From: DATIKM01 sp035477595
Lineage (GTDB): Bacteria > Armatimonadota > Chthonomonadetes > Chthonomonadales > CAJBBX01
Assembly (NCBI GenBank): GCA_035477595.1
Contig: DATIKM010000145.1
Location: 1-6,125 of the forward strand
Direction of reading: 5' to 3'
Length of the DNA: 6,125 nt
How positions within the stretch are numbered: the first letter of the stretch is position 1; every line of letters starts with the position of its first letter. Below are positions 1 to 5,536 of this stretch, in pieces. Both the position numbers and the translations under genes were made by a program. Under the pieces are notes generated by a model, which saw only the letters and a program-made list of their open reading frames with translations, was not told the origin of the DNA and did no database searches.

Positions 1-145
1 AGCACCGCGGGAAGCAGTCCGCCCTCTGCACGCCACTGTGGGCCAGCATCTGGTCGAGGGGCTTGATGGCGCTCTGCTCCGCCCACTCCGCGACCTGAGG
101 CCCGTCGACAAAGATGACGTCGGGTGGGCGGCCGGCGGCGACGCT
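1..145 (-). pseudogene. Fragment of ABC-transporter sugar-binding protein (partial at window edge)
   Basis: Reading down the minus strand from base 145 gives 48 codons without a stop up to the edge. They contain AAGRPPDVIFVDG, then QVAEWAEQ, then IKPLDQML. This is the pattern of extracellular solute-binding proteins of carbohydrate ABC transporters, where an 'AAG-PPDV' segment in lobe 1 is followed by 'WA--G---PLD'. Family members normally have a lipoprotein or Sec signal and several dozen residues before this point. Here only about 45 codons separate it from the stop of the upstream gene at 280, and none of the three frames in 146-279 shows a signal peptide. Another frame just upstream reads RHPGGGRLQATGAK and then a stop, possibly the frameshifted remains of the usual 'HPG-(V)' segment. 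I therefore favour a 5'-truncated, frameshifted pseudogene. The family is fairly clear; the decayed state is inferred. Confidence 0.5.
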
Positions 146-279
146 ATTTGGCTCCTGTCGCCTGCAACCGGCCGCCACCCGGATGACGGCCGTGGACACC
201 GGCCTGGCGGCGCGGGATGCGCGGCCGTCCGGGCGCACCGCGCGGCCCACCGCTGACTGATGCGCCCGCACGGAAGCCC
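146..279. other. Spacer between operon end and binding-protein fragment
   Basis: About 134 nt with no supportable start codon, ribosome-binding site or terminator. The minus-strand frames are open over parts of it but give Arg/Gly/Ala-rich peptides without a family signature. It may hold the eroded 5' part of the solute-binding-protein gene. No U-tract terminator follows the last operon gene. Confidence 0.4.
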
Positions 280-1326
280 TCAGGGGCCGTTCTTGCGGAT
301 CGGGTCGACGATGACGCCATCGAAGATCGCAGCCGATGACTTGACGGAGCAGCCCCTCCCGACGACGCAGCGCTCGAGCCACGTGTCGCGCATGACGACG
401 GCACCGTCCCACAGAATCGACTGGCGGACCACCGCGCCGCGCTCGACGGCGCACCCGTTCCCGATGACGCTGTTCTCCAGCACCTTGGCGTCGGCCTCGA
501 TCCTGCATCCCTGACCGATGACCACCGGGTACCCGATCTCCGCCGACGGGTCCACGTCCGCGTCGTCCGCCATCCACACGTACTTCCGGACCTCCTTCAT
601 GGGGAACTCGATGGCGCATCGCCCGGCAAGCGCGTCCACGTGCGTCTGCCGGTAGAGCTCCAGATTCCCCACGTCCTTCCAGTAGGCCGCGGTCAGGTGC
701 CCGTAGAGCGGGCGCTTCTGCTCGAGCATCTGCGGGAAGAAGCTCTTGCCGAAGAGGTAGAACGTGTTCCGGGGGATCAGGTCGAACACCTCGGGCTCGA
801 ACACGTACAGACCGGTGTTCGCCGTGTTCGAGAAGATGACCTCGCCCTTCGGCTTCTCCACGAAGCGGGTGATGCGCCCCTCCTCGTTCATCAGCACGAT
901 GCCGTACTCCGAGGGGTCGTCGACCAACGAGAGTGCGATCGTGGAGAGGGCCCGCTTGTCACGGTGCGTCTTGACCAAACGTGTGAGGTCCACGTCGGAC
1001 AGATCGTCGCCTCCGATGACAAGGAACGTGTCGTCGCGGAAGAACTCCTCCACGCGCTTCACGGAGCCCGCATCGCCCCACAGCTCGTCCTCACGGGAGT
1101 AGGTGATCCGGACCCCGAAGCGCGTGCCGTCGCCGAAGTGCTCCTCGATCTGGGACCCCAGATAGTGCAGGTTGACCATTACGTCGGTGAACCCGTGCCT
1201 GCGCAGGAGGTGCATGATGTGCTCCATGACAGGCCGGTTCACGATCGGCACGAGCGGCTTGGGCAGATTGCGGGTCAACGGGTCCAGCCGTGAGCCAATG
1301 CCTGCCGCCAGGATCATGGCCTTCAT
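280..1326 (-). CDS. NDP-sugar synthase / sugar-phosphate nucleotidyltransferase with hexapeptide C-terminus
   Basis: This is a 348-aa cytoplasmic enzyme expected to join a sugar 1-phosphate to an NTP, releasing pyrophosphate. The nucleotidyltransferase signature AAGIGSRLDPLT starts at residue 7, with K23 in LPKPLVPI. Other family elements are a GGDD metal-site loop at 105-108, YGIV at 141, VEKP at 156-159 (K158 is the usual sugar-phosphate contact), NTGLYVFEP at 170 and YWKDVG with D218. From about residue 258 to 340, isoleucine/valine-spaced hexapeptides (VVIGQGCRI, SVIGNGCAV, CVVGRGCSV) indicate a left-handed beta-helix, as in GDP-mannose pyrophosphorylases. The usual LGTAGA loop is replaced by LWGDAGS (82-88), so the sugar or base preference may differ from standard mannose-1-phosphate guanylyltransferase. 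The ATG at 1326 is supported by GAGGAG nine nt upstream. It is the last operon gene, 51 nt after the aminotransferase stop. The fold is secure; the substrate is unknown. Confidence 0.9.
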   Translation of the reverse strand: MKAMILAAGIGSRLDPLTRNLPKPLVPIVNRPVMEHIMHLLRRHGFTDVMVNLHYLGSQIEEHFGDGTRFGVRITYSREDELWGDAGSVKRVEEFFRDDTFLVIGGDDLSDVDLTRLVKTHRDKRALSTIALSLVDDPSEYGIVLMNEEGRITRFVEKPKGEVIFSNTANTGLYVFEPEVFDLIPRNTFYLFGKSFFPQMLEQKRPLYGHLTAAYWKDVGNLELYRQTHVDALAGRCAIEFPMKEVRKYVWMADDADVDPSAEIGYPVVIGQGCRIEADAKVLENSVIGNGCAVERGAVVRQSILWDGAVVMRDTWLERCVVGRGCSVKSSAAIFDGVIVDPIRKNGP

Positions 1327-1335
1327 GGATCAGGT

Positions 1336-1341
1336 CTCCTC
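1336..1341 (-). promoter_or_regulatory. Ribosome-binding site of the distal NDP-sugar synthase gene
   Basis: The minus strand reads GAGGAG here, nine nt before the ATG at 1326. This fixes that start over the in-frame ATG three codons later. Confidence 0.75.
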
Positions 1342-1377
1342 ACTGGTGCGTGGCGCGACGGCGCCCGATGGTCGCGC

Positions 1378-2496
1378 TCAGGACGCGTGGCGCGCGATGA
1401 TCTCCGCGACGTAGCTGATCTGCTCCTCGCTGATGCCCGGATGCACGGGAATGGAGAGGACCTCCCGCGCCGCGCGCTCGGCTTCGGGAAAGTCGCCCTC
1501 GCGGTACCCGAGGTGGGCGTACGCCTTCTGCACATGCAGAGGCGCTGGGTAGTAGACACCCGAGTCCACGCCGTGGTCGGACAGCGCTCTCTTGAGGTCA
1601 TCGCGACGCGGGTGGCGGAGCGTGTACTGGTGGTACGTGTGGTAAGCGCGCGGATCGGAGTACGGCAAGCAGACCCCGCAATCCTTCAGGAGCTCGCCGT
1701 ACAGCGCGGCATGGCTGCGCCGCGCCTCGTTCCACGCGGACAGGTGGCCCAACTTCACGCGGAGCACGGCCGCCTGCAGGGCGTCCAGCCGGCTGCAGTA
1801 GCCGACGGATTCGTAGTGGTATCCCCCGCCACTCCCGTGGAACCGAATCCGGACGAGCCGGTCCCGCACGCCCTCGTCGTCAGTCAGCACCAGCCCGCCG
1901 TCCCCGTAGGCGCCGAGGTTCTTCGTAGGGAAGAACGAGAGCGTCGTGCTGTCTCCAAACGCCCCCAGCGGTAGGTCCTCGAAGCGAGCTCCGATCGCCT
2001 GGGCAGCGTCCCATATCATACAGAGGCCGTGGCGGTCGGCCATGCGCGCGAACGCGGTGCGGTCAGCCATCTGACCAAACAGGTCCACCGGCATGACGGC
2101 GCGCGTGCGCTCAGTAACCCGCGCCGCGGCGCTGTCCGGGCACAGGTTGAACGTGCGGGGATCGATGTCCGCGAAGACGGGCGTGGCGCCCACGTTAGCG
2201 ATCGCCTCGACAGTGGCCACGAAGGTGAAGGGAGAGGTGATCACCTCGTCGCCCGCGCCGATGCCGTGCGCCACCTGCGACAGAAGGAGGGCATCGGTGC
2301 CCGAGTTCACGGCGACGCCGTAGCGAGCGCCACAGAAGGCGGCCACACGCTCTTCGAGGTCTGAGACAACCGGACCGAGGATGAACCTTCCGGATGTCAG
2401 TACGTCGCGAATGGCCGCATCCACGTCCACACGGATCGACTCGTACTGCTGAACCAGGTCGGCCAGTGCAACCCTCAACGGCGCCGCCTCCAACAT
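1378..2496 (-). CDS. DegT/DnrJ/EryC1 family PLP-dependent sugar aminotransferase
   Basis: This 372-aa fold-type I aminotransferase is expected to transfer an amino group, usually from glutamate, to a keto group of a nucleotide sugar. Motifs in order: GRFILGP at 36, NSGTDALLL at 64, TSPFTFVAT at 87, PVDLFGQ at 136, the PLP-ring aspartate D163 in WDAAQAIGA, the Schiff-base lysine K192 in SFFPTKNLGAYGDGG, GYCSRLDALQAA at 232 and VYYPAPLH near the C-terminus. Length is normal for the family. Two deviations stand out. W162 sits where Glu usually precedes the aspartate, and C234 replaces the usual Asn of G-NSRLD, a residue that in characterised relatives contacts the PLP phosphate across the dimer. 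The ATG at 2496 has no Shine-Dalgarno. A TTG at 2478 (366 aa) has GGAGG eight nt upstream and fits the family N-terminus better, so the true start may be there. It is the third gene of the operon. The sugar cannot be assigned. Confidence 0.93.
   Translation of the reverse strand: MLEAAPLRVALADLVQQYESIRVDVDAAIRDVLTSGRFILGPVVSDLEERVAAFCGARYGVAVNSGTDALLLSQVAHGIGAGDEVITSPFTFVATVEAIANVGATPVFADIDPRTFNLCPDSAAARVTERTRAVMPVDLFGQMADRTAFARMADRHGLCMIWDAAQAIGARFEDLPLGAFGDSTTLSFFPTKNLGAYGDGGLVLTDDEGVRDRLVRIRFHGSGGGYHYESVGYCSRLDALQAAVLRVKLGHLSAWNEARRSHAALYGELLKDCGVCLPYSDPRAYHTYHQYTLRHPRRDDLKRALSDHGVDSGVYYPAPLHVQKAYAHLGYREGDFPEAERAAREVLSIPVHPGISEEQISYVAEIIARHAS
2476..2491 (-). promoter_or_regulatory. GGAGG plus TTG: possible true start of the aminotransferase
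   Basis: Within the first codons of the longer reading, the minus strand reads GGAGG (2491-2487), eight nt and then TTG (2478-2476). The upstream ATG at 2496 is preceded only by a pyrimidine-rich stretch. The shorter product begins two residues before VALADLVQQY, as in typical DegT enzymes that begin shortly before 'F-DL--QY'. Confidence 0.45.
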
Positions 2497-2507
2497 CGGG
2501 ATCTGGC

Positions 2508-2538
2508 CGCGTTTCGGGGCCGAAATGGACCCCGCGCG
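2508..2538 (-). promoter_or_regulatory. Intergenic hairpin between nucleotidyltransferase and aminotransferase genes
   Basis: In the 72-nt gap, CGCG (2508-2511) and CGGGG (2515-2519) can pair with CCCCG (2530-2534) and CGCG (2535-2538). This leaves a 3-nt bulge and a 10-nt loop. An overlapping alternative pairs TTTCGG with CCGAAA (2512-2525). No U-run follows on the transcript, so a classical terminator is unlikely. It could be an RNA-processing or translation-control element just upstream of the aminotransferase start. In G+C-rich DNA, chance pairing is a real possibility. Confidence 0.3.
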
Positions 2539-2568
2539 ATGGGGCTGAATGGCGGCCTCACGGAGCCC

Positions 2569-3588
2569 CTAGAGGCGCGAACCGGGACGGATCACACTGC
2601 CCTCCGCCAATACCACTCCGGGCGCGGAGGTTACGTTGTCCTCGATGCGCACACCCTCGTCGGCGATCAGGTCGACTAGGGAGCACTGGCTGCCGACCGA
2701 CGCGCCGGCCAACATTATACACCCGCGGAGACAAGAGCCCGTCCCCACGGACGCCTTGGGACCGACAGCAGTGAAGGCGTCGACATCCGCCCCCTCAGCG
2801 ACCGATGCGGACGGATCGATCGGCACACACGGCACGTCCGTATGCACCTCGCCGCTCAGCACGGCGCGCGTGGCGGCTAGCAGTTGCTCGGGTCTGCCGA
2901 TGTCCATCCAATAGCCGGGCAGTTCGACGGCGTAGACCGGCTCATGCCGCTCGACCATGTCCGGGTAGGTCTCGCGCTCGATGGAGACCGGCCGGCCCGT
3001 CGGAATTGACCGCACGAACGACGGTTCCAACACGTAGATGCCTGCGTTGATGAAGTCCGACGCGTCCTCCAGAGGCCCGCGGTGCTCGGAGACCCTTCTC
3101 TTCTCGGCCTCCGACGGCTCATGCCACGAAGTGACACGCCCTTTGGAGTCCGCGGTGAGGGCGCCGTACGCGTGAGGACGCCGAGCCGGCCTGACGGCGA
3201 TGGTGGCGAGCGCATCGGCGCTCCGGTGGAACGCGATGAGTGCAGAGAGGTCGAAGTCGGTCAGCACATCGCCGTTCAGAACCACGACCGGCCCGCCATC
3301 GGTGAGGCTGGCGGCATTGCGGATCGCTCCCGCCGTGCCCAGAAGCTCGCGCTCGACCGCGTACCGCATTGAGACGCCAAAGCCAGCGCCGTTCCCAAAG
3401 TGCCCTTCGATCATCTCCGCGAAGTAATTCGTGGCGAACACCACGCGGTCGATGCCGTGCCGCTTCAGCATGGCCACCTGGTACTCGAGGAACGGGCGGT
3501 TCGCCACCGGCAACAGATGTTTGGGCCGGCGATAGGTCAACGGCCGCAGTCGCGTCCCGAGCCCGCCGGCGATGATGATCCCGTTCAT
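2569..3588 (-). CDS. Mannose-1-phosphate guanylyltransferase-like nucleotidyltransferase
   Basis: This 339-aa cytoplasmic enzyme most resembles GDP-mannose pyrophosphorylase-type NDP-sugar synthases. The signature AGGLGTRLRPLT starts at residue 7, with K23 in RPKHLLPV. Then come LGTAGA at 83-88, NGDVLTDFDL at 105, YGAL at 141, NAGIYVLEP at 181, SIERETYPD at 202 and GYWMDIG at 225. The run of FINAGIYVLEP, SIERE and YWMDIG is typical of mannose-1-phosphate guanylyltransferases. The tail from about 255 to 335 has hexapeptide-like repeats (AVGPKASVGTGS, GVRIEDNV), indicating a left-handed beta-helix. One oddity: where the family usually has (V)EKP, this protein has WHEPSE at 155-160, so the conserved lysine is missing. 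The ATG at 3588 overlaps the stop of the preceding gene as ATGA and has AAGGGGGA just upstream, which suggests translational coupling. Substrate assignment is tentative. Confidence 0.9.
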   Translation of the reverse strand: MNGIIIAGGLGTRLRPLTYRRPKHLLPVANRPFLEYQVAMLKRHGIDRVVFATNYFAEMIEGHFGNGAGFGVSMRYAVERELLGTAGAIRNAASLTDGGPVVVLNGDVLTDFDLSALIAFHRSADALATIAVRPARRPHAYGALTADSKGRVTSWHEPSEAEKRRVSEHRGPLEDASDFINAGIYVLEPSFVRSIPTGRPVSIERETYPDMVERHEPVYAVELPGYWMDIGRPEQLLAATRAVLSGEVHTDVPCVPIDPSASVAEGADVDAFTAVGPKASVGTGSCLRGCIMLAGASVGSQCSLVDLIADEGVRIEDNVTSAPGVVLAEGSVIRPGSRL

Positions 3589-3599
3589 GCGTCCCCCTT
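3585..3599 (-). promoter_or_regulatory. ATGA stop/start overlap with purine-rich ribosome-binding site
   Basis: The stop TGA of the GalU-like gene (3587-3585) and the start ATG of the next gene (3588-3586) share the tetramer ATGA. AAGGGGGA (3599-3592) precedes the ATG by three nt. The overlap decides the start of the second gene and suggests coupled translation of the first two operon proteins. Confidence 0.8.
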
Positions 3600-4439
3600 C
3601 TCCGCCAGCACCGCCTCGCGCACGGCAGCCCCATGCTCAGGGTCTCGCGCCGCGTAGCGCGCCGCGGCCACCAGGTACGTGTCCCACCCTCCGATGTCGA
3701 GCCTCCGCTCGCCACGCACTAGCGGTAGCGCCACCACACTGCCACCCGACGCCAGGAGGAGCCGCACTCCCTCGGTGATCCCCACTTCACCGCGCGCACC
3801 ATGGAGGACCGCGCGGAGCGCCTTCATCAGTGCTGGACCGACCACGTAGCGCGCCGCAACGGCCCAGCAGCTCGGCGCCTCGCCGGGCCCTGGCTTCTCC
3901 ACGACCCCCACAACGCCAAACGGTGCAGAGCCATCCACCTCTGCGGCGGCGGGTGCGAGGATGCCGTACCGCCGCGTCTGCTCGGGCGTCACCCGTTCGG
4001 CCAGCACAGCCGCGTCCCAGACTCCGGCCTGGAACGTCCGCAACAGGCGCGCAGTAGCACCCTCCAACGGCTGCTCCACCACCGTGTCGCCGAACGCGAC
4101 CAGGGCAGGAACCCCCTCGCACCACGGCGCGGCGCGCACGACCGCGTCAGCGAGCCCGCGCATCTCCGGCTGGACGATGTAGTCGAGGCGCACACCCAGC
4201 AGGTCGCCCCTGCCGAAGTAGCGCTCGATGGCAGGCTTCTGGGTGGACACGACGATGGCTGCACGGCGGATGCCCGATGACGCCAGCTCCAGAAGAACGT
4301 GCTCCAGGACCGGAAGCCGTCCCAGGGGAAGCATCTCTTTCGGGAGCGCGAGCGTGAGAGGGCGCAGGCGCGTGCCAAGGCCTGCCGCCGGGATGATCGC
4401 CTGCTCGATCGTCGGGAGGTGTCTGGCACTGCTCGCCAT
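3585..4439 (-). CDS. GalU-like UTP--glucose-1-phosphate uridylyltransferase family protein
   Basis: From the ATG at 4439 this is a 284-aa protein, close to the usual size of GalU (about 290 aa). It would make an NDP-sugar, most simply UDP-glucose from UTP and glucose 1-phosphate, in the cytoplasm. Family features are IIPAAGLGTRLRPLT (residues 15-29), K34/E35 in LPKEMLPL, Q90 followed by GLADAVV (95-101; GalU has GLGHA), an aspartate in FGDT (D118), YGI at 158, VEKP at 180-183, RYVVGP at 197, GEVGITEG at 217 (compare GEIQLTD) and LDIGGW with D248. The GLADA and FGDT variants mean the exact sugar is uncertain. The frame is open up to 4811, but that extension is Arg/Cys-rich and crosses the promoter. 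The ATG at 4493 lies inside the -10 box, so 4439 (or a GTG at 4445) is the likelier start, despite a weak Shine-Dalgarno. It is the first gene of the operon. Confidence 0.88.
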   Translation of the reverse strand: MASSARHLPTIEQAIIPAAGLGTRLRPLTLALPKEMLPLGRLPVLEHVLLELASSGIRRAAIVVSTQKPAIERYFGRGDLLGVRLDYIVQPEMRGLADAVVRAAPWCEGVPALVAFGDTVVEQPLEGATARLLRTFQAGVWDAAVLAERVTPEQTRRYGILAPAAAEVDGSAPFGVVGVVEKPGPGEAPSCWAVAARYVVGPALMKALRAVLHGARGEVGITEGVRLLLASGGSVVALPLVRGERRLDIGGWDTYLVAAARYAARDPEHGAAVREAVLAEKGDA

Positions 4440-4488
4440 CGGCACTCGTGTTGCGGCGCGCTGGAGGATGCATGATGGGGATCGTGGC

Positions 4489-4517
4489 ATCATAGCGCGG
4501 CATGGCCTCCCTGTCAA
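4489..4517 (-). promoter_or_regulatory. Near-consensus sigma-70-type promoter of the sugar-nucleotide operon
   Basis: The minus strand reads TTGACA (4517-4512), exactly 17 nt, then TATGAT (4494-4489). The -35 box is perfect and the -10 box has one mismatch to TATAAT, with the ideal spacer. The A at 4482 would be a well-placed start site, giving a leader of about 43 nt before the ATG at 4439. It lies directly before the first gene of four closely spaced genes, so it very probably drives all of them. Confidence 0.8.
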
Positions 4518-4627
4518 TCGGCGCGGGGCCTGGTGCAACTGCTCAGCGATGAGCTCCGTGGCCGGCTGCGCAGGGACTCTGCCCGCAGCCCGCCAGCGCT
4601 TGCGCGCTGCGCACAGACAAGGCAGGC

Positions 4628-4640
4628 ATCGTGACACGAT
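4628..4640. promoter_or_regulatory. 13-bp palindrome upstream of the operon promoter
   Basis: ATCGTG, one A, then CACGAT form a perfect inverted repeat of 6-bp arms. An overlapping dyad, CGTGA-N5-TCACG, spans 4630-4644. The site lies about 150 bp upstream of the predicted operon start. It could be a regulator-binding site or chance; no regulator gene is in the window. Confidence 0.2.
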
Positions 4641-4738
4641 CACGCTCAACGAGAGGCAGCAGCGCCGGAGTGAGGCCCTGGCGCGTCTGGCGGTGGGGAG
4701 TCTGAGTGTCCGGGCAGGTGCCGCGGTGCGACGGCTGG

Positions 4739-4755
4739 CTGTGCGTTGCGCACAG
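4739..4755. repeat. Perfect inverted repeat (7-bp arms, 3-nt loop) within a diverged repeat unit
   Basis: CTGTGCG, TTG, CGCACAG form a perfect hairpin. The sister unit at 4602-4614 has TGCGC, GCT, GCGCA in the same relative position. The paired arms therefore recur in both units although the surrounding sequence has drifted. Confidence 0.4.
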
Positions 4756-4935
4756 ACAGGCAACGGCAGGTGCGCCGTGTGCCACAGTGCCCCGGCGCGT
4801 CGCTCCCTCAACGAAGCAAGCGCGCCGAGGCGCTACAGGGACTGGGCGCGCGCACGCGGACAACGGCCACCCGTTGACAGTCCCACTGAGCAGGAACAGG
4901 AACCGCGGGCGCCGGGGGCGCTACCCGGGAGGCGT

Positions 4936-4954
4936 GGCGGGCAACTGGCCCGCC
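4936..4954 (-). terminator. GC-rich hairpin downstream of the membrane-protein gene
   Basis: GGCGGGC (4936-4942) and GCCCGCC (4948-4954) form a perfect 7-bp stem with a 5-nt loop, overlapping the end of the 65-bp repeat copy. It is the strongest hairpin after the membrane-protein gene on its transcript. No U-tract follows, so it could act only as a weak or processing-type 3' end. Confidence 0.25.
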
Positions 4955-5010
4955 GCGAACCGAGCCACGCCGAACGCATCGTACAGCGCGCTCGAGACCA
5001 CAGCGCCGCC
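4946..5010. repeat. 65-bp direct repeat, copy 2 (orphan RHS-like core end)
   Basis: This copy differs from 5919-5983 at only two positions (4982 and 5003). On the minus strand it encodes VVSSALYDAFGVARFAAG, and the frame ends shortly after at a stop following QLPATPPG. The residues after the repeat (ATP) still resemble ATPW after copy 1, so the two are homologous slightly beyond the near-identical block. It begins 11 nt after the stop of the membrane-protein gene. No start codon or ribosome-binding site is apparent, so this is most likely a non-expressed fragment. Confidence 0.85.
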
Positions 5011-5020
5011 AACGCCCGAG

Positions 5021-5527
5021 CTACGGAGCCGGCACGGGACCTCGCTGCAAGCCTCGGCCGGCCCCGAAACGGTTCGCAAGCGCCTGCCCGAGCACGAATC
5101 CGGGTACCGCCCCAAAGGCAAACGCCAGCAGCAACGCCACTACCACCACAATCAGGCTCGTCATTCCCATAGAACCGCCGAACACAGACATCCCGAGCAC
5201 GGGCGCCTGGACAAGTGTTGCGAATGCGATGAGGCCGATCAGCCAGGCGCGTCGGTTCGATCGACTGAGTGACCAACTGCAGCCCCACACGATGAACGCC
5301 AACATCGCGCTGATCACGTAACAGAGCGCCCCTGCGAGGAGAAGCCCCGGCAGAAGGTTCTCTGCGAGGTATCGACCCTCCGCTGCTGAGCCCGCTGGGC
5401 CGGCAGAGTCCATGAAGGCGAACGTGCGGTCCATGTGCGGCCCAAGCATGAAGTCGCTCAGCAGAATGGAGGCCACCACGAAGACAGCCAGTGCCACCAG
5501 GAACGTGCCCGCGAGGCGCCAGTACAT
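5021..5527 (-). CDS. 168-aa four-helix integral membrane protein, candidate immunity protein
   Basis: I recognise no family. The sequence is clearly that of a membrane protein, with hydrophobic segments at about residues 5-24, 57-82, 94-112 and 122-148. A polar, acidic loop lies at 29-56 and a basic SLSRSNRR stretch at 86-93 between helices 2 and 3. Helices 2 and 4 are Ala/Gly/Leu-rich. The tail (AGRGLQRGPVPAP) is basic and Pro-rich. The ATG at 5527 is well supported by GGAGG nine nt upstream. The gene starts 21 nt after the stop of the Cys-rich RHS-like frame and ends 11 nt before a second copy of the 65-bp repeat. In RHS and other polymorphic-toxin loci, the small gene directly after the toxin tip usually encodes immunity. 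That role is inferred from position only; it could equally be an unrelated small membrane protein. Confidence 0.75.
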   Translation of the reverse strand: MYWRLAGTFLVALAVFVVASILLSDFMLGPHMDRTFAFMDSAGPAGSAAEGRYLAENLLPGLLLAGALCYVISAMLAFIVWGCSWSLSRSNRRAWLIGLIAFATLVQAPVLGMSVFGGSMGMTSLIVVVVALLLAFAFGAVPGFVLGQALANRFGAGRGLQRGPVPAP

Positions 5528-5536
5528 CCCCCACCC

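Larger units (their letters stand above)
4518..4935. other. Non-coding region with two diverged repeats
   Basis: About 420 nt without a credible gene on either strand. The open frames crossing it give Arg/Cys/Ala-rich peptides with no family signal or ribosome-binding site. Two related segments can be aligned. On the plus strand, TGCGCACAGACA occurs at 4608-4619 and 4747-4758, each followed by GGCA-type sequence, and later by CTCAACGA at 4645-4652 and 4807-4814. The spacing differs by about 23 nt, so the units are degenerate. Each carries a small inverted repeat at the start of its conserved part. Confidence 0.45.

Noticed and set aside
640..1293. 217-codon open frame on the plus strand opposite the distal NDP-sugar synthase
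   Set aside because: It is antisense to a gene with clear motifs, has no family signature or ribosome-binding site, and is explained by G+C-rich codon bias.
1387..1974. 195-codon plus-strand frame opposite the aminotransferase
   Set aside because: The peptide is Arg/Val/Ala-rich and lies antisense to a well-supported gene, with no motifs of its own.
4440..4811. N-terminal extension of the GalU-like protein to 408 aa
   Set aside because: The added 124 residues are Arg/Cys/Ala-rich, have no GalU counterpart, and are encoded across a near-consensus promoter and non-coding repeats.
4543..4863. 106-codon minus-strand frame in the intergenic region
   Set aside because: The composition is Cys/Arg/Ala/Pro without a domain or ribosome-binding site, and it crosses both diverged repeat units.
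4946..5010. The 65-bp repeat as an integron attC site or an insertion-sequence end
   Set aside because: I find no RYYYAAC/GTTRRRY core pair and no terminal inverted repeat or transposase. Both copies are in direct orientation and encode the same peptide, which fits a coding remnant better.
4228..5172. 314-codon plus-strand frame across the operon promoter and intergenic region
   Set aside because: It is Arg/Ala/Gln-rich with no domain, and is antisense to the GalU-like gene, the promoter and the membrane-protein gene. The frame stays open only because the DNA is G+C-rich.
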